Source: Marivivens sp. (GTDB lineage: Bacteria > Pseudomonadota > Alphaproteobacteria > Rhodobacterales > Rhodobacteraceae). From it: a stretch of 49,095 nucleotides of DNA. Shown in pieces: positions 31,886 through 42,707 of this stretch. Every line of letters starts with the position of its first letter. Position 1 is the first letter of the stretch. The stretch spans positions 1 to 49,095 of the forward strand of contig JAURFB010000009.1 of assembly GCA_030827165.1 (NCBI GenBank), in the 5' to 3' direction. Both the position numbers and the translations under genes were made by a program. The notes under the pieces are model-generated. The model had not been told where the DNA came from. It did not search any database and saw only the letters and a program-made list of their open reading frames with translations.

Positions 31886-33311
31886 GTGTCGCCGCCGCAG
31901 CCGCGGCCAGCGGCTCGATGCCGAAGAGGTTGACCACGCCAACCACCATCACCGCCGCCGACGCCATCAGCGAGACCCACAGAACCGGGCTCATCTTGCC
32001 GTCAAGCGCTTCGGTCTCTTCGCCGAAATACATGAAATAGACAATGCGGAGATAGTAGAAGGCGCCGATCACCGAGGCGACAACGCCCGCCACCGCAAGC
32101 CAGGCAAGGCCCGCGTCATAGGCCGCGCGCAGCACATAGAACTTGCCGAAGAAACCGACCATCGGCGGCACGCCGGCAAGGCTGAAGAGAAGGACCAGCA
32201 TGGCAAGCGCCCGCAGCGGCTCGCGTTTTGAATACATCTTCAGCGAGGCGATGGTCGTGACCGGAACGCCGTCTTTCTCCATCCCGAGGATGAAGGCGAA
32301 GGTGCCGATGTTCATGGTCACATAGATCGCCATGTAGATCAGCATCGCCTGGACGCCGAGCGCGCTGCCGGCAGCGAGGCCCATCAGCGCAAAGCCCATA
32401 TGGGCGATCGAGGAATAGGCCATCAGGCGCTTGATGTTGGTCTGGCCGATGGCGGCGATGGCACCGACAAACATCGACAGAACCGACAAGAAGGCGACGA
32501 TCTGCTGCCACTGGTCCGTCACCTCTCCAAAGGCGTCAAAGACCACGCGGGCAAAAAGGGCCATCGCGGCTACCTTCGGGGCTGTGGCGAAGAAGGCGGT
32601 CACCGGGGTTGGCGATCCTTCATAAACGTCCGGGGTCCACATATGGAAGGGCGCGGCCGAGACCTTGAAGGCAAAACCCGAGATCAGGAACACGAGGCCA
32701 AACAGAAGGCCGATGGAAGCGCCGCCCTCGACCGCTTCGACGATGCCCGAGAAGAGCGTCGTGCCGGCAAAGCCGTAGGTCAGCGAGGCCCCATAGAGAA
32801 GAAGGCCCGACGACAGTGCGCCAAGGACAAAGTATTTCAGGCCCGCCTCGGTCGACTTGATGCTGTCGCGGCGCAGCGATGCCACCACGTAAAGCGCAAG
32901 CGACTGCAACTCGAGGCCCATGTAGAGCGACATCAAATCGCCCGCGCTTACCATCACCATCATGCCGACAACGGCCAAAGCAACGAGGATCGGATATTCG
33001 AAGCGCAGCAGGCCACGTCGGCTCATATATTCCTGGCTCATCACCAGAACTGCGGCGGCTGACAAAAGGATCACAACCTTTGCAAACCGGCCGAACCCGT
33101 CGTCCACATAGGCGCCGTCGAAGGCCACGTTCACGCCATCGCCGTTATAGCCGATCCAGCCGGCGATCAGGACGAAGAGACCACCGGTGAGCCAAGTCAG
33201 AAGCGGCGCTATCTCGTCCTTGCCGGTGTAAACGGCGGCAAGGAGCGCGCCCATCGCGTAAACGGCGATGATGATTTCCGGCAGGACGGTCTGAATATCG
33301 GCAGAGATCAT
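31875..33311 (-). CDS. nuoN: NADH-quinone oxidoreductase subunit N
   Basis: NuoN is one of three antiporter-like proton-pumping subunits of the membrane arm of complex I. The 478-residue protein has about 14 helices, the conserved [12 protein letters not shown] (Glu in TM5), a discontinuous-helix region [18 protein letters not shown] with the pump Lys, and [17 protein letters not shown]. It overlaps birA and follows nuoM by 11 bases. This is the last core nuo gene. Confidence 0.96.
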   Translation of the reverse strand: MISADIQTVLPEIIIAVYAMGALLAAVYTGKDEIAPLLTWLTGGLFVLIAGWIGYNGDGVNVAFDGAYVDDGFGRFAKVVILLSAAAVLVMSQEYMSRRGLLRFEYPILVALAVVGMMVMVSAGDLMSLYMGLELQSLALYVVASLRRDSIKSTEAGLKYFVLGALSSGLLLYGASLTYGFAGTTLFSGIVEAVEGGASIGLLFGLVFLISGFAFKVSAAPFHMWTPDVYEGSPTPVTAFFATAPKVAAMALFARVVFDAFGEVTDQWQQIVAFLSVLSMFVGAIAAIGQTNIKRLMAYSSIAHMGFALMGLAAGSALGVQAMLIYMAIYVTMNIGTFAFILGMEKDGVPVTTIASLKMYSKREPLRALAMLVLLFSLAGVPPMVGFFGKFYVLRAAYDAGLAWLAVAGVVASVIGAFYYLRIVYFMYFGEETEALDGKMSPVLWVSLMASAAVMVVGVVNLFGIEPLAAAAAATLVN

Positions 33312-33322
33312 CGTGCCACTCC

Positions 33323-34870
33323 TCAGTGCGTAACGGCGTCAGCGGCGGCAGAGAGGAACTCTGCCGGTGTGCTGGCATGAACATGGTCGATCAGCGCGCC
33401 AACCGAGGGGCCGATCAGATCGGTAACAAGGCTTGGGGCGACGCCGAGAAGAAGGGTCATGACCACGAGCGGCGCAAAGATCATCTTCTCGCGACGGGTC
33501 ATGTCGGTGATGGATTTGAGGCTTTCCTTGATCAACTCGCCCATCACGACCCGGCGATAGAGCCAAAGAGCGTATCCAGCCGACAGGATGACACCGCTGG
33601 CTGCAATCGCTGCAATCCAGGTATTGACCTGGAAGATACCGATCAGAACAAGGAATTCCCCGACAAAGCCCGACGTGCCCGGCAAGCCAACATTGGCCAT
33701 CGTGAAGAACATGAAGATCAGCGCATAGGCTGGCATCCGGTTCACAAGGCCGCCATAGGCGTCGATTTCGCGGGTGTGCATCCGGTCGTAGATCACGCCG
33801 ACACAAAGAAACAGAGCGCCCGAGATGAATCCGTGGCTGAGCATCTGAAAGATCGCGCCGTCGATGCCTTGCTGGTTCACCGCGAAGATACCCATGGTCA
33901 CATAGCCCATGTGGGCGACCGACGAATAGGCGATCAGCTTCTTCATGTCTTCCTGAACGAGGGCGACAAGCGAGGTGTAGACGATGGCTATGGCACTGAG
34001 CCACAAGACGAAATCGCCCATCACGGCCGAGCCCACGGGGAACATCGGCAACGAAAAGCGCAAGAAGCCGTAGCCGCCCATTTTCAACAAGATCGCCGCC
34101 AGAACGACCGAACCGGCCGTCGGCGCCTGAACGTGTGCGTCAGGAAGCCAGGTGTGCACCGGCCACATCGGCATCTTCACCGCGAAAGAGGCGAAAAAGG
34201 CAATCCACAGGATCGTTTGCATACCGCCGACAACGTGGATGCCCAGCACCGTCATGTCGGCAAAGGCAAACTCGTGGGTCATCAGCGTCGGGATGTCGGT
34301 GGTGCCTGCGTCCGCAAACATCCCCACCATCGCCACCAGCATCAGAACCGAGCCGAGGAAGGTATAGAGGAAGAACTTGAAAGCCGCATAAATGCGGTCC
34401 TTGCCGCCCCATATTCCGATGATCAGGAACATCGGAATAAGGCCTGCCTCGAAGAAAAGGTAGAAGAGCACAAGATCGAGCGCCATGAAGACGCCGAGCA
34501 TCAAGGTCTCGAGGATCAGGAAGGCGATCATGTATTCCTTGACCCGCACCTTCACGTCCCAGGCCGACCAGATGACCAGCGGCATGAGGAAGGTGGTCAG
34601 CATCACGAAAAGGATCGAGATGCCGTCGACGCCCATCTTGTAGGTCAGGCCAGCCAACCATGTGCGCTCTTCGACGAACTGGAAGCCGGTGTCGGCGGGG
34701 TCAAAGCCGAAGAGGATGAAAAGCGAGACGAGGAAGGTCGCCAGCGTCGCCAGCATGGCGACCCATTTGGCATTGGCCCGCGCCTGTTCGTTGTCACCGC
34801 GCAGAAAGACCGCGAGGATCGCCGCCGCCAGAAGCGGGATGAAGGTGGTGATCGAGAGAAGGTTTTCCAT
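33323..34870 (-). CDS. nuoM: NADH-quinone oxidoreductase subunit M
   Basis: A second antiporter-like pump subunit, 515 residues, with about 14 helices. Conserved blocks include [20 protein letters not shown]-type segment at about 145-165, [20 protein letters not shown] (Lys and His of the channel) and [18 protein letters not shown]. The start overlaps the nuoL stop by one base (TAATG), so the genes are translationally coupled. Length matches family norms. Confidence 0.96.
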   Translation of the reverse strand: MENLLSITTFIPLLAAAILAVFLRGDNEQARANAKWVAMLATLATFLVSLFILFGFDPADTGFQFVEERTWLAGLTYKMGVDGISILFVMLTTFLMPLVIWSAWDVKVRVKEYMIAFLILETLMLGVFMALDLVLFYLFFEAGLIPMFLIIGIWGGKDRIYAAFKFFLYTFLGSVLMLVAMVGMFADAGTTDIPTLMTHEFAFADMTVLGIHVVGGMQTILWIAFFASFAVKMPMWPVHTWLPDAHVQAPTAGSVVLAAILLKMGGYGFLRFSLPMFPVGSAVMGDFVLWLSAIAIVYTSLVALVQEDMKKLIAYSSVAHMGYVTMGIFAVNQQGIDGAIFQMLSHGFISGALFLCVGVIYDRMHTREIDAYGGLVNRMPAYALIFMFFTMANVGLPGTSGFVGEFLVLIGIFQVNTWIAAIAASGVILSAGYALWLYRRVVMGELIKESLKSITDMTRREKMIFAPLVVMTLLLGVAPSLVTDLIGPSVGALIDHVHASTPAEFLSAAADAVTH

Positions 34871-37008
34871 TATTGCGCCCCCCCCGAGATCGTCACCCAG
34901 GTCAGAAGTAGGGCGATGCCGATGACCATCGCGAAGGCATAGGTAAAGACATAGCCCGACTGCGCCCGACCGGCGAGCCGGGTCAGAGTGGGCACGATGC
35001 CCATGGCGATGCCGTTGATCGTCCCGTCGATGACCTTGCCATCACCCTTTTTCCACAAGAGCCGTCCAAGCGCCTTGGCCGGGCGAACGAAAACAACATC
35101 GTAGATCTCGTCGAAATACCACTTGTTGAGCAGGAAGAGGTAGAGCGGCTTCTGGTTTTCCGCCAGCTTCGCCGGCCAGTCGGGGCGGCGGATATACATC
35201 TGGAAGGCCATGAGGAAGCCCAGAAGCATGGCGACGAAGGGGCTCACCTTGACCCATTTCGGGGCGTGGTGGGCATCGTCAATCACATGGTTGTCGGCCG
35301 CCATATAGATCGCGCCAAGAGGTGCTGCATGGTCCTCGGCAATTGCCTCCGGGCCATGATCCGCGACCGGAGCAGCTTCTGTCGTCGCGGCATGGTCGGT
35401 CGTTGCGGCGGCCTCGGTGGTCGTCGCGTGATCGGTCGCGACGGCGGCATCGCCGTGGCCTGCGTCCGCGGCCTCGGCATGGGCCGGGATGCCGAAGAAG
35501 CTGTTGACCTTGTCATGGTCGCCGAAGAACGGGCCATACCAGACCATACCGGCAAAGATCGCGCCAATGGCGAGAACGCCAAGCGGAACGGTCATGACGG
35601 CAGGGCTTTCGTGGGCATGGTCATGCGTGTGACGATCGCCGCGCGGCTTGCCCCAGAAGGTCAGAAACATCAGGCGCCAGCTGTAGAAGCTGGTAAAGGC
35701 GGCCGCGACCACGAGCGCCCAGAAGGCAAAGGGCGTGCCGCCGGCATAGGCGCTTTCGATGATCGCGTCTTTCGAAAGGAACCCGGCAAAGCCGATGGTC
35801 GTCAGCGGAATGCCCACACCGGTGATGGCAAGCGTGCCAACCAGCATGGCCCAGAAGGTCAGCGGCAGCTTCTTCCGCAGCCCACCATAATTGCGCATGT
35901 CCTGCTCGTGGTGCATCCCGTGGATGATCGAACCGGCCCCAAGAAACAGCATGGCCTTGAAGAAGGCATGGGTCAGAAGGTGGAACATCGCCACCGAATA
36001 GACGCCGACACCCGCGGCCACGAACATATAGCCCAGCTGCGACATGGTCGAATAGGCGATCACGCGCTTGATGTCGTTTTGCACAAGGCCGATCGTCGCC
36101 GCGACAAAGGCGGTCGAGGCGCCGATAAAGACTACGAACTGCTTGGCTTCGGGGGCGTATTCAAAGAGCGGCGACATCCGGCATACAAGGAACACGCCCG
36201 CCGTCACCATCGTTGCCGCATGGATCAGCGCCGACACCGGGGTCGGGCCTTCCATCGCGTCAGGAAGCCAGGTGTGCAGCAACAACTGCGCCGATTTGCC
36301 CATCGCGCCGACGAAGAGAAGGAAGGCGATAAGGTTGGCGGCGTTCCAGTCTTTCCACAGGAAGGTGATCGAGGTCTCGGCCAGATGCGGCGCGGCGGCG
36401 AATACCTCGGTGAAGTTGATCGAGCCGGTCAGCATGAAAAGGCCAAAGATGCCAAGTGCGAAGCCGAAATCGCCTACACGGTTGACGACGAAAGCCTTGA
36501 TCGCGGCGGCGTTGGCCGAGGGTTTCTTGTAGTAGAAACCGATCAGAAGGTAGGACGCGACGCCGACGCCTTCCCAGCCAAAGAACATCTGAACGAGGTT
36601 GTCGGCGGTCACCAGCATCAGCATGGCGAAGGTGAAGAACGACAGATAGGCGAAGAACCGTGCCTTGTAGTGGCCGTGTTCGCCGAAATGATCGTCGTGC
36701 GCCATGTAGCCAATGGAATAGAGATGCACGAGCGAGGAGACCGTGGTGATCACGATCAGCATGATCGTCGTCAGCCGGTCGATACGGATCGCCCAGTCGG
36801 TCGACAATTCGCCCGAGGAGATCCAGCGCATCAGCGAGACGGTATAGCCCTCGCCGTCGAACCCAAGGAACATCACCCACGACACGAACGCGGCCAGAAA
36901 TAGAAGGCCCGTCGTCAGATACTGGGCGGCCGTCTCGCCGATCACCCGCCAGCCGAAGCCGCCGATGATGGCGCCCACGAGCGGCGCGAAGAGGATAATG
37001 GATTCCAT
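34870..37008 (-). CDS. nuoL: NADH-quinone oxidoreductase subunit L with a repetitive linker
   Basis: NuoL is the distal pump subunit and carries the long lateral helix that braces the membrane arm. Here it has 712 residues, about 100 more than in E. coli. Typical blocks are [39 protein letters not shown] and [15 protein letters not shown]. Between about residues 500 and 565, near the start of the lateral helix region, lies an Ala/Thr/His/Asp-rich repeat (units like [12 protein letters not shown]) that has no counterpart in E. coli and probably forms a periplasm- or cytosol-exposed loop. nuoK lies six bases upstream. Confidence 0.95.
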   Translation of the reverse strand: MESIILFAPLVGAIIGGFGWRVIGETAAQYLTTGLLFLAAFVSWVMFLGFDGEGYTVSLMRWISSGELSTDWAIRIDRLTTIMLIVITTVSSLVHLYSIGYMAHDDHFGEHGHYKARFFAYLSFFTFAMLMLVTADNLVQMFFGWEGVGVASYLLIGFYYKKPSANAAAIKAFVVNRVGDFGFALGIFGLFMLTGSINFTEVFAAAPHLAETSITFLWKDWNAANLIAFLLFVGAMGKSAQLLLHTWLPDAMEGPTPVSALIHAATMVTAGVFLVCRMSPLFEYAPEAKQFVVFIGASTAFVAATIGLVQNDIKRVIAYSTMSQLGYMFVAAGVGVYSVAMFHLLTHAFFKAMLFLGAGSIIHGMHHEQDMRNYGGLRKKLPLTFWAMLVGTLAITGVGIPLTTIGFAGFLSKDAIIESAYAGGTPFAFWALVVAAAFTSFYSWRLMFLTFWGKPRGDRHTHDHAHESPAVMTVPLGVLAIGAIFAGMVWYGPFFGDHDKVNSFFGIPAHAEAADAGHGDAAVATDHATTTEAAATTDHAATTEAAPVADHGPEAIAEDHAAPLGAIYMAADNHVIDDAHHAPKWVKVSPFVAMLLGFLMAFQMYIRRPDWPAKLAENQKPLYLFLLNKWYFDEIYDVVFVRPAKALGRLLWKKGDGKVIDGTINGIAMGIVPTLTRLAGRAQSGYVFTYAFAMVIGIALLLTWVTISGGAQ

Positions 37009-37014
37009 GGGTCC

Positions 37015-37320
37015 TTAGCCTTTCATCACGTTGACGTCTTCAACGTCGATGGTCCCGCGGTTGCGGAAGAAACAAACCAGAATGGCAAGGCCGATCGCAG
37101 CCTCGGCGGCGGCGACGGTCAGCACGAAAAGGGTAAACACCTGCCCGACCAGATCCCCGAGGAAGGACGAGAAGGCGACAAAATTGATGTTCACCGACAA
37201 TAGCATCAACTCGATGCTCATCAGCAGGATGATGACGTTCTTGCGGTTGAGAAAGAGCCCGAAAATACCGATCACGAACAGCGCGGCCGCGACGGCGAGG
37301 TAATGTTCAAGTCCGATCAT
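37015..37320 (-). CDS. nuoK: NADH-quinone oxidoreductase subunit K
   Basis: A 101-residue, three-helix membrane subunit homologous to mitochondrial ND4L, part of the proton path at the joint between pump modules. The conserved [15 protein letters not shown] block (about 32-46) and the second-helix Glu in [13 protein letters not shown] are present. ATG at 37320 is chosen over a longer frame to 37383, which would overlap a small gene upstream. Its start lies inside the last codons of that 31-residue gene. Confidence 0.95.
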   Translation of the reverse strand: MIGLEHYLAVAAALFVIGIFGLFLNRKNVIILLMSIELMLLSVNINFVAFSSFLGDLVGQVFTLFVLTVAAAEAAIGLAILVCFFRNRGTIDVEDVNVMKG

Positions 37321-37402
37321 CTTTGCCGTCCTTCTTGTTCTGCGTCGTATACACTGCGGCCACCAGGGCCACGACAATCGCAATCCATCCCCACCAGGCC
37401 AT
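37307..37402 (-). CDS. 31-residue one-TM microprotein between nuoJ and nuoK
   Basis: A very short frame: ATG at 37402 overlaps the nuoJ stop by one base (TAATGG), and TGA at 37307-37309 lies 14 bases into nuoK. AGGG lies about seven bases before the ATG. The product starts [20 protein letters not shown], a single hydrophobic helix with three Trp near the N-terminus, followed by a charged tail rich in Lys and Asp. The junctions are as tight as between the true subunits. The size and topology would suit a small accessory subunit or membrane microprotein. No family is recognised and coding is not proved. Confidence 0.55.
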   Translation of the reverse strand: MAWWGWIAIVVALVAAVYTTQNKKDGKDDRT

Positions 37403-38007
37403 TACAAACCCTGCCCCGGTTTGACGTCCTTCAGCTCCATCGCCTTGGCTGGATCGCGATACATCTGGGCGAGGATGTCTTGCCGTTTGATGTTGGTGCG
37501 GTGGCGCAGGGTCAGAACGATCGCACCGATCATGGCGACGAGCAGGATCAGACCCGCAAGCTGGAAGAGCATGATGTATTTGTCATAGATAAGCTGGCCG
37601 AGTGCTGCGGTGTTCTGCACATCGCCGGCCGGTGCGGCCAGTCGTTCCGCGACGCCTTCGGAATAATCCCAAGCGCCAAAGGCCATGCCAAGCTGCATCA
37701 GGATCACAACACCGATCAGCAAGGCAAGCGGCATATAGCGCGCCATTTCGGCCTTGAGCTCGGCGAAATCGATATCGAGCATCATCACGACGAAAAGGAA
37801 CAGAACCGCGACAGCGCCGACATAGACGATCATCAACAGCATCGCGACAAACTCGGCCCCGAGAAGGACGAAAAGCCCCGCCGACGAGATGAACGCAAGG
37901 ATAAGCCACAAGACCGAATGGACCGGGTTGCGGCTCATCACGGTCATCAGCCCGCCAAGAAGCGTGGTGACCGCGAAAGCGTAGAAGGTGAAAGCGGCAA
38001 CAGTCAT
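37402..38007 (-). CDS. nuoJ: NADH-quinone oxidoreductase subunit J
   Basis: A 201-residue, five-helix membrane subunit (ND6 homologue). Conserved features are [29 protein letters not shown]-type block (residues about 27-55, including the Glu) and [20 protein letters not shown] with the pi-bulge helix thought to couple quinone chemistry to pumping. The start overlaps the upstream CMD gene by four bases (ATGA); the stop overlaps the microprotein gene by one base. Confidence 0.95.
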   Translation of the reverse strand: MTVAAFTFYAFAVTTLLGGLMTVMSRNPVHSVLWLILAFISSAGLFVLLGAEFVAMLLMIVYVGAVAVLFLFVVMMLDIDFAELKAEMARYMPLALLIGVVILMQLGMAFGAWDYSEGVAERLAAPAGDVQNTAALGQLIYDKYIMLFQLAGLILLVAMIGAIVLTLRHRTNIKRQDILAQMYRDPAKAMELKDVKPGQGL

Positions 38008-38399
38008 TCCTTGTCCTCTTCCATCGCCCCGTTGGCGAGTTCCATCGCCCGGGTCATTGCAGGAACTCCGCCAAAGAACGCGGCCTGCGCGATCGTTTCG
38101 GCGATTTCTTGTTTGGTGGCGCCGGCGGTGCGGGCGTGTCGCACGGTCAGGCGGATCTGGGCATCGTTCTGGGCGCCAAGGACCGTCAGGCCCATCAGGG
38201 TCATGAGCAGACGGGTCTTGGCGTCAAGCCCTTCGGGATTGAAGGTGCGGCCCATCATGGCTTCCATCGCCTCGGCGGGCATGGTCGGCCAGAGCGTGTC
38301 AAACCCTTTGGGCACAAAGGAATCGAGCGCCGGATTGAGCGCCTTGGCCCAGTCCTGCCCGGCCTTCATCATGGCCGCAAAGGGATTGTTGTCGGTCAT
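38004..38399 (-). CDS. Carboxymuconolactone-decarboxylase-fold protein inside the nuo operon
   Basis: A 131-residue cytosolic protein. Residues about 58-115 match the CMD/AhpD fold: [58 protein letters not shown]. There is no cysteine anywhere, so the AhpD-type C-x2-C peroxidase chemistry is excluded; a decarboxylase-like or structural role is possible. It overlaps both nuoI and nuoJ by four bases (ATGA on each side), so it is fully embedded in the operon and must be cotranslated with complex I. The partner or substrate is unknown. Confidence 0.82.
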   Translation of the reverse strand: MTDNNPFAAMMKAGQDWAKALNPALDSFVPKGFDTLWPTMPAEAMEAMMGRTFNPEGLDAKTRLLMTLMGLTVLGAQNDAQIRLTVRHARTAGATKQEIAETIAQAAFFGGVPAMTRAMELANGAMEEDKE

Positions 38400-38890
38400 C
38401 TGTAGGGTGCGTCCATTTCAAGGTTGCGGGCGATTTCGGCCTCCCAACGATCGCCGTTGGCAAGGAGTTTTTCCTTGTCATAAAACAGCTCTTCGCGGGT
38501 TTCGGTCGAAAACTCGAAATTCGGCCCTTCGACGATGGCATCGACCGGGCAGGCCTCCTGGCAGAAGCCGCAGTAGATGCATTTCGTCATGTCGATGTCA
38601 TAGCGCGTGGTGCGGCGCGATCCGTCCTCGCGCGGCTCGGCGTCGATGGTGATCGCCTGGGCCGGGCAGATCGCTTCGCACAGCTTGCAGGCGATGCACC
38701 GCTCTTCGCCATTGGGATAGCGGCGCAGCGCGTGCTCGCCGCGGAAACGAGGCGAAAGCGGCCCGCGCTCGTGCGGATAGTTCAGCGTCGCCTTGGGGGC
38801 GAAGAAGTATTTCATCCCCAGCGCAAAGCCCTTGGCGAAATCGGCGAGCAGAAAATACTTGGCGGCGCGGCCGTAGTCGATCTGGGTCAT
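38396..38890 (-). CDS. nuoI: NADH-quinone oxidoreductase subunit I
   Basis: NuoI carries iron-sulfur clusters N6a and N6b in the peripheral arm next to the quinone site. The 164-residue protein has two 4Fe-4S motifs, [12 protein letters not shown] and [12 protein letters not shown], and the amphipathic N-terminal helix that contacts the membrane. ATG at 38890 gives the usual length; the longer frame to 38950 would run into nuoH. It is spaced four bases from nuoH. Confidence 0.96.
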   Translation of the reverse strand: MTQIDYGRAAKYFLLADFAKGFALGMKYFFAPKATLNYPHERGPLSPRFRGEHALRRYPNGEERCIACKLCEAICPAQAITIDAEPREDGSRRTTRYDIDMTKCIYCGFCQEACPVDAIVEGPNFEFSTETREELFYDKEKLLANGDRWEAEIARNLEMDAPYR

Positions 38891-38894
38891 GGGA

Positions 38895-39935
38895 TCAGCC
38901 TCCGATCGTCCAGCGGGCCCATAGGCCGCCGAATGCTTGGTATTTTGCAAGGAACGCGACGATCACCACCCAGGCCAGCGACATCGGCAGGAACACTTTC
39001 CAGCCAAGGCGCATCAGCTGGTCATAGCGATAGCGCGGGGTGATCGCCTTCACCATCGCGAAGATGAAGAAGAAGAACGACATCTTGATGATCATCCACC
39101 AGATGCCATCCGGCAGTCCGGGGATCGGCGAGAGCCAGCCGCCGAAGAACAGAAGCGAAACCAGCGCGCACATCAGCACCACGGCCATCAGCTCGCCGAT
39201 CATGAACAGAAGGAAGGGCGTCGAGGAATATTCCACCTGATAACCGGCGACGAGCTCGGATTCCGCCTCCGGCAGATCGAACGGCGGACGGTTGGTTTCC
39301 GCCAGCGCCGAGATGAAGAAAAGGAACAGCATCGGGAAATGCGGCAGCCAATACCAGTTGAAGATGCCCCAGCTTCCCTCTTGCGCGCGCACGATGTCGC
39401 CAAAGTTCATCGAACCGGTAGAGATGATCACGCCGATGATGATGAGGCCGATCGAGACCTCGTAAGAGATCATCTGCGCCGCCGAGCGGAGCGAACCGAG
39501 GAACGGATATTTCGAGTTTGACGCCCAGCCGCCCATGATCACGCCGTATACCTCGAGCGAGGAAATGGCGAAGACATAAAGGATGGCCACGTTGATATCC
39601 GACAGAACCCATCCGTCGTTGAACGGGATCACCGCCCAGGCAATGACCGCGAGGACGAAAGAGATCATCGGCGCAAGGAAGAACACCGCCTTGTCGGCGC
39701 CGGCCGGCACGACAACTTCCTTGACGATGTATTTCAGGAAGTCGGCGAAAGACTGCAAAAGACCGAAAACACCAACCACGTTGGGGCCACGCCGCATCTG
39801 AACGGCGGCCCAGATCTTGCGGTCGGCATACATCAGGAACGCCAGCGCCACGAGCAGCGGCACAAGAACCAGAAGACACTGACCAAGGATCAGCAAGACG
39901 ATCCCGAGGTTGGTGGTCGTGAAGAACTCAACCAT
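38895..39935 (-). CDS. nuoH: NADH-quinone oxidoreductase subunit H
   Basis: The 346-residue ND1 homologue forms the quinone-binding cavity with NuoB and NuoD. It has about eight helices, the conserved [20 protein letters not shown]-type block after the first helix (about 46-65), the acidic loop [20 protein letters not shown], and [14 protein letters not shown]. All Glu/Asp-rich loop residues typical for the family are visible. The preceding nuoG gene ends 11 bases upstream. Confidence 0.96.
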   Translation of the reverse strand: MVEFFTTTNLGIVLLILGQCLLVLVPLLVALAFLMYADRKIWAAVQMRRGPNVVGVFGLLQSFADFLKYIVKEVVVPAGADKAVFFLAPMISFVLAVIAWAVIPFNDGWVLSDINVAILYVFAISSLEVYGVIMGGWASNSKYPFLGSLRSAAQMISYEVSIGLIIIGVIISTGSMNFGDIVRAQEGSWGIFNWYWLPHFPMLFLFFISALAETNRPPFDLPEAESELVAGYQVEYSSTPFLLFMIGELMAVVLMCALVSLLFFGGWLSPIPGLPDGIWWMIIKMSFFFFIFAMVKAITPRYRYDQLMRLGWKVFLPMSLAWVVIVAFLAKYQAFGGLWARWTIGG

Positions 39936-39946
39936 TGTCCCGTCCT

Positions 39947-41965
39947 TTATTCCGCTGCCAACTTGCCGCCGGTCCGCGCCTTTGCCTGAGCCGACAGTTC
40001 GGCCATCAGGGCGCTTGACCGCGCGATCGGATTGGTCAGGTAGAAGTCTTTGATCGCATTGCGGAAAGTGGCCTTGCCCATCTTGCTGGCCTTGATCGGC
40101 GTGAGCACTTTCTCGGCCACTTCGTCAACCGCGCCAAGATGCGGATGCGCGGCCACAAGGGCGCGGCGCAGGCCCGCGAGGCTTTCATAGGGAAGCGTCT
40201 TGCCAATCTCGGCCGAAAGCGCCCGCAAGATCGCCCAGTTTTCTTTCGCCTCGCCCGGCGCAAAGCCCGCGCGCATGGCAAGTTGGGGGCGGCCCTCGGT
40301 GTTGACGAAGAGGCCATTTTCTTCGGTATAGGCCGCGCCCGGCAGGATGATGTCGGCACGATGCGCGCCACGGTCGCCGTGCGAGCCTTGGTAGATCACG
40401 AATGCGCCTTCGCCGATTTGGACCTCGTCGGCGCCAAGGCTATAGATCACCTCGGCCCCGTCCAACACGGCAGCCATGCCGCCTTCGGTCGTGGCGCCGA
40501 CATCCATCGCGCCCACGCGGGCGGCGGCGGTATGGAGGATCATCAGCTTCGATTTCGAATTGGCAGCGAGTTTCATCGCATGGGCGAGGACCGCCTCGCC
40601 ATCCGCTTCTTGCAGCGCGCCTTGGCCGACGATGACGAGCGACGGCACATCCCTGGTCGCGCCGATTTCCTTCGACGACAGTTCCTCCAACGCCGCGCGG
40701 TCGGTGCCGACATGGACATAATCGTATGTCAGATCAACGGCTTCGCCGACGAGGCCGATGGTGGCACCCTTCAGCCAGGCATTGCGCAGCCGCGCATTCA
40801 GCACCGGCGCTTCAAGGCGCGGGTTGGTGCCGATAAGCTGGATCATCTTGGCGCTGTCGATATCCTCGATGGTCGCGGTGCCCGCATAGCCGCCACGGTT
40901 GCCCGCCGGCAGTCTGGCGTAATCGGTGCGGCATTCGACCGATCCGCCGAGGCTCTCGATCAGCTCCTTGAGCGCAAAGACCGCCTCGACCGGGGCCAGA
41001 TCGCCGACAAGCCCGGCGATCCTCTTGCCCGTCATCGCCTTGGCGGCGGCGGCAAGCGCCTCGCCCCAAGAGGCTTTGCGCAGTTTGCCGTTTTCACGGA
41101 TGTAGGGGGTATCGAGGCGCTGTCGGCGCAGGCCGTCCCAGACAAAGCGGGTTTTGTCGGAAATCCACTCTTCGTTCACGCCGTCATGGTTGCGTGGGAG
41201 GATCCGCATGACTTCGCGGCCTTTGGTATCGACGCGGATGTTCGAGCCAAGCGCGTCCATCACGTCGATGGTTTCGGTCTTGGTCAGCTCCCACGGGCGG
41301 GCGGTGAAGGCATAGGGTTTGGAAACCAGCGCGCCCACGGGGCACAGGTCGATGATATTGCCCTGAAGGTTCGACTCGAGCGTCTCGCCAAGATAGCTGG
41401 TGATCTCGCTGTCCTCGCCGCGGCCCGTTTGGCCCATCTGGGTGATGCCCGCGACCTCGGTTGTGAAGCGCACGCAACGGGTGCAGCTGATGCAGCGGGT
41501 CATATGGGTTTCGACCAGCGGCCCGAGGTTGAGATCCTCGCTGGCGCGCTTGGGCTCGCGGTAGCGCGAGAAATCGACACCATAGGCCATCGCCTGATCC
41601 TGAAGATCACACTCGCCGCCCTGATCGCAGATCGGGCAATCGAGCGGGTGATTGATCAGGAGAAACTCCATCACCCCCTCGCGGGCCTTCTTGACCATCG
41701 GCGAATTGGTTTTCACGACCGGCGGCTGGCCTTCGGGGCCGGGGCGCAGATCGCGCACCTGCATGGCGCAGGAGGCAGCGGGCTTGGGCGGGCCACCCAC
41801 GACTTCGACCAGACACATCCGGCAGTTGCCGGCGATCGTCAGCCGCTCGTGATAGCAGAAGCGGGGAACCTCGATACCGGCGACCTCGCAGGCCTGAATC
41901 AGGGTCATCGCCCCCGGAACCTCAACCTCATTTCCGTCGATAATGACTTTTCGCAAATCGGACAT
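39947..41965 (-). CDS. nuoG: NADH-quinone oxidoreductase subunit G
   Basis: NuoG is the large iron-sulfur subunit of the NADH-oxidising arm. The 672-residue form (shorter than the E. coli one and close to mitochondrial NDUFS1) has the N-terminal 2Fe-2S domain with PRFCYHERL and [10 protein letters not shown], the His-ligated cluster region [18 protein letters not shown] (about 105-122), and [16 protein letters not shown] for further 4Fe-4S clusters. The C-terminal part is a degenerate molybdopterin-oxidoreductase domain. ATG at 41965. A 166-base gap separates it from the DUF5333 gene upstream. Confidence 0.95.
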   Translation of the reverse strand: MSDLRKVIIDGNEVEVPGAMTLIQACEVAGIEVPRFCYHERLTIAGNCRMCLVEVVGGPPKPAASCAMQVRDLRPGPEGQPPVVKTNSPMVKKAREGVMEFLLINHPLDCPICDQGGECDLQDQAMAYGVDFSRYREPKRASEDLNLGPLVETHMTRCISCTRCVRFTTEVAGITQMGQTGRGEDSEITSYLGETLESNLQGNIIDLCPVGALVSKPYAFTARPWELTKTETIDVMDALGSNIRVDTKGREVMRILPRNHDGVNEEWISDKTRFVWDGLRRQRLDTPYIRENGKLRKASWGEALAAAAKAMTGKRIAGLVGDLAPVEAVFALKELIESLGGSVECRTDYARLPAGNRGGYAGTATIEDIDSAKMIQLIGTNPRLEAPVLNARLRNAWLKGATIGLVGEAVDLTYDYVHVGTDRAALEELSSKEIGATRDVPSLVIVGQGALQEADGEAVLAHAMKLAANSKSKLMILHTAAARVGAMDVGATTEGGMAAVLDGAEVIYSLGADEVQIGEGAFVIYQGSHGDRGAHRADIILPGAAYTEENGLFVNTEGRPQLAMRAGFAPGEAKENWAILRALSAEIGKTLPYESLAGLRRALVAAHPHLGAVDEVAEKVLTPIKASKMGKATFRNAIKDFYLTNPIARSSALMAELSAQAKARTGGKLAAE

Positions 41966-42131
41966 GGCCAGCCTTTTCGGTTCGTCTCACCGGCACGCCT
42001 GACGCGCGCGCGGGCGCGCGGGCGACACAGTTGCCGCCTTCTATCCCGTCACGCCCGGCGATGCCAGTCGGAACGACACGAATTTGGCAGGAAAATTCAC
42101 CGAAGTTGGCCGAAGGATGCGGTCTTTTGCG

Positions 42132-42530
42132 CTAGCGCAGCAGCTTGCCGACCTGGCTTTCGAGCGCGATCTCCTGACGTCCGACGACGCAATAGGACTC
42201 CGGCTGGCCCACGACCGCCCCCATCGCGGCCAAACGTTCGCGCGCAGTCGCCTCGAGCCGGGCCTTTTCATCCTTGTCGTTGATGAAGCCATCAACCTCG
42301 GCCTTCGAATACCCCAGGTCGTAGGCATGAGACTGAAGATCGTAGAGAAAGAAAACACCCGCCAGCACCCGTGCGGTGAGGCTTGGGCAGACGCGCCCGA
42401 TCTCGTAGGCGATGCCGGTCGCGATGATGCCTTCGCTGACATAAGCCACGTTGCTCAAGGGAACCTCGTTCGCGCGCGCCGGAATCGCGGCGAATGTCAG
42501 GCCAAGAGTCAGAATCAGGATCTTTTCCAA
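42132..42530 (-). CDS. DUF5333-type exported protein in the nuo operon
   Basis: A 132-residue protein with a cleavable signal peptide (MEKILILTLGLTFAAIPARA), then a helical periplasmic domain. Blocks NVAYVSEGIIATGIAYEIGR, YSKAEVDGFINDKDEKARLE and a paired Cys (RVCPS and SYCVV) match the family known to me as DUF5333 from Rhodobacterales. The start is TTG at 42530, with GAGG six bases upstream; an ATG three bases further up is out of frame. It lies between nuoF and nuoG. Its function is unknown; a role in the assembly or environment of complex I is only suggested by position. Confidence 0.75.
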   Translation of the reverse strand: MEKILILTLGLTFAAIPARANEVPLSNVAYVSEGIIATGIAYEIGRVCPSLTARVLAGVFFLYDLQSHAYDLGYSKAEVDGFINDKDEKARLEATARERLAAMGAVVGQPESYCVVGRQEIALESQVGKLLR

Positions 42531-42655
42531 AGCATTGCCTCGATAGACTGCTCGCGGACTTTGATGCCGCCTGCCTTCATGTCGTCCTTGTGGGGATGAT
42601 ATGCAATATCGAAGGCACCTCGGGCCCCTCGCCGGCAAGGTCTCGCCCATGAAAA

Positions 42656-42683
42656 TGGCCGGTCGGATACTTCCAACCGGCCA
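42656..42683 (-). terminator. Hairpin with T-run downstream of nuoF
   Basis: TGGCCGGT (42656-42663) and ACCGGCCA (42676-42683) form a perfect eight-base stem, extended inward by GGA/TCC after one mismatch. On the minus strand it is followed by TTTTC. It lies about 25 bases after the nuoF stop, within the 177-base gap before the DUF5333 gene. It looks like an intrinsic terminator or attenuator in the middle of the operon. Confidence 0.6.
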
Positions 42684-42707
42684 ATATCATTGAACTATCC
42701 CGCTGCC

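Noticed and set aside
33326-36903. Two long open frames (538 and 545 residues) on the plus strand opposite nuoM and nuoL
   Set aside because: They are rich in His, Asp, Arg and Gln from reading hydrophobic codons backwards, a typical shadow of membrane-protein genes.
40139-42283. 714-residue frame antisense to nuoG
   Set aside because: No domain is recognisable and the opposite strand encodes a full NuoG with all cluster ligands.
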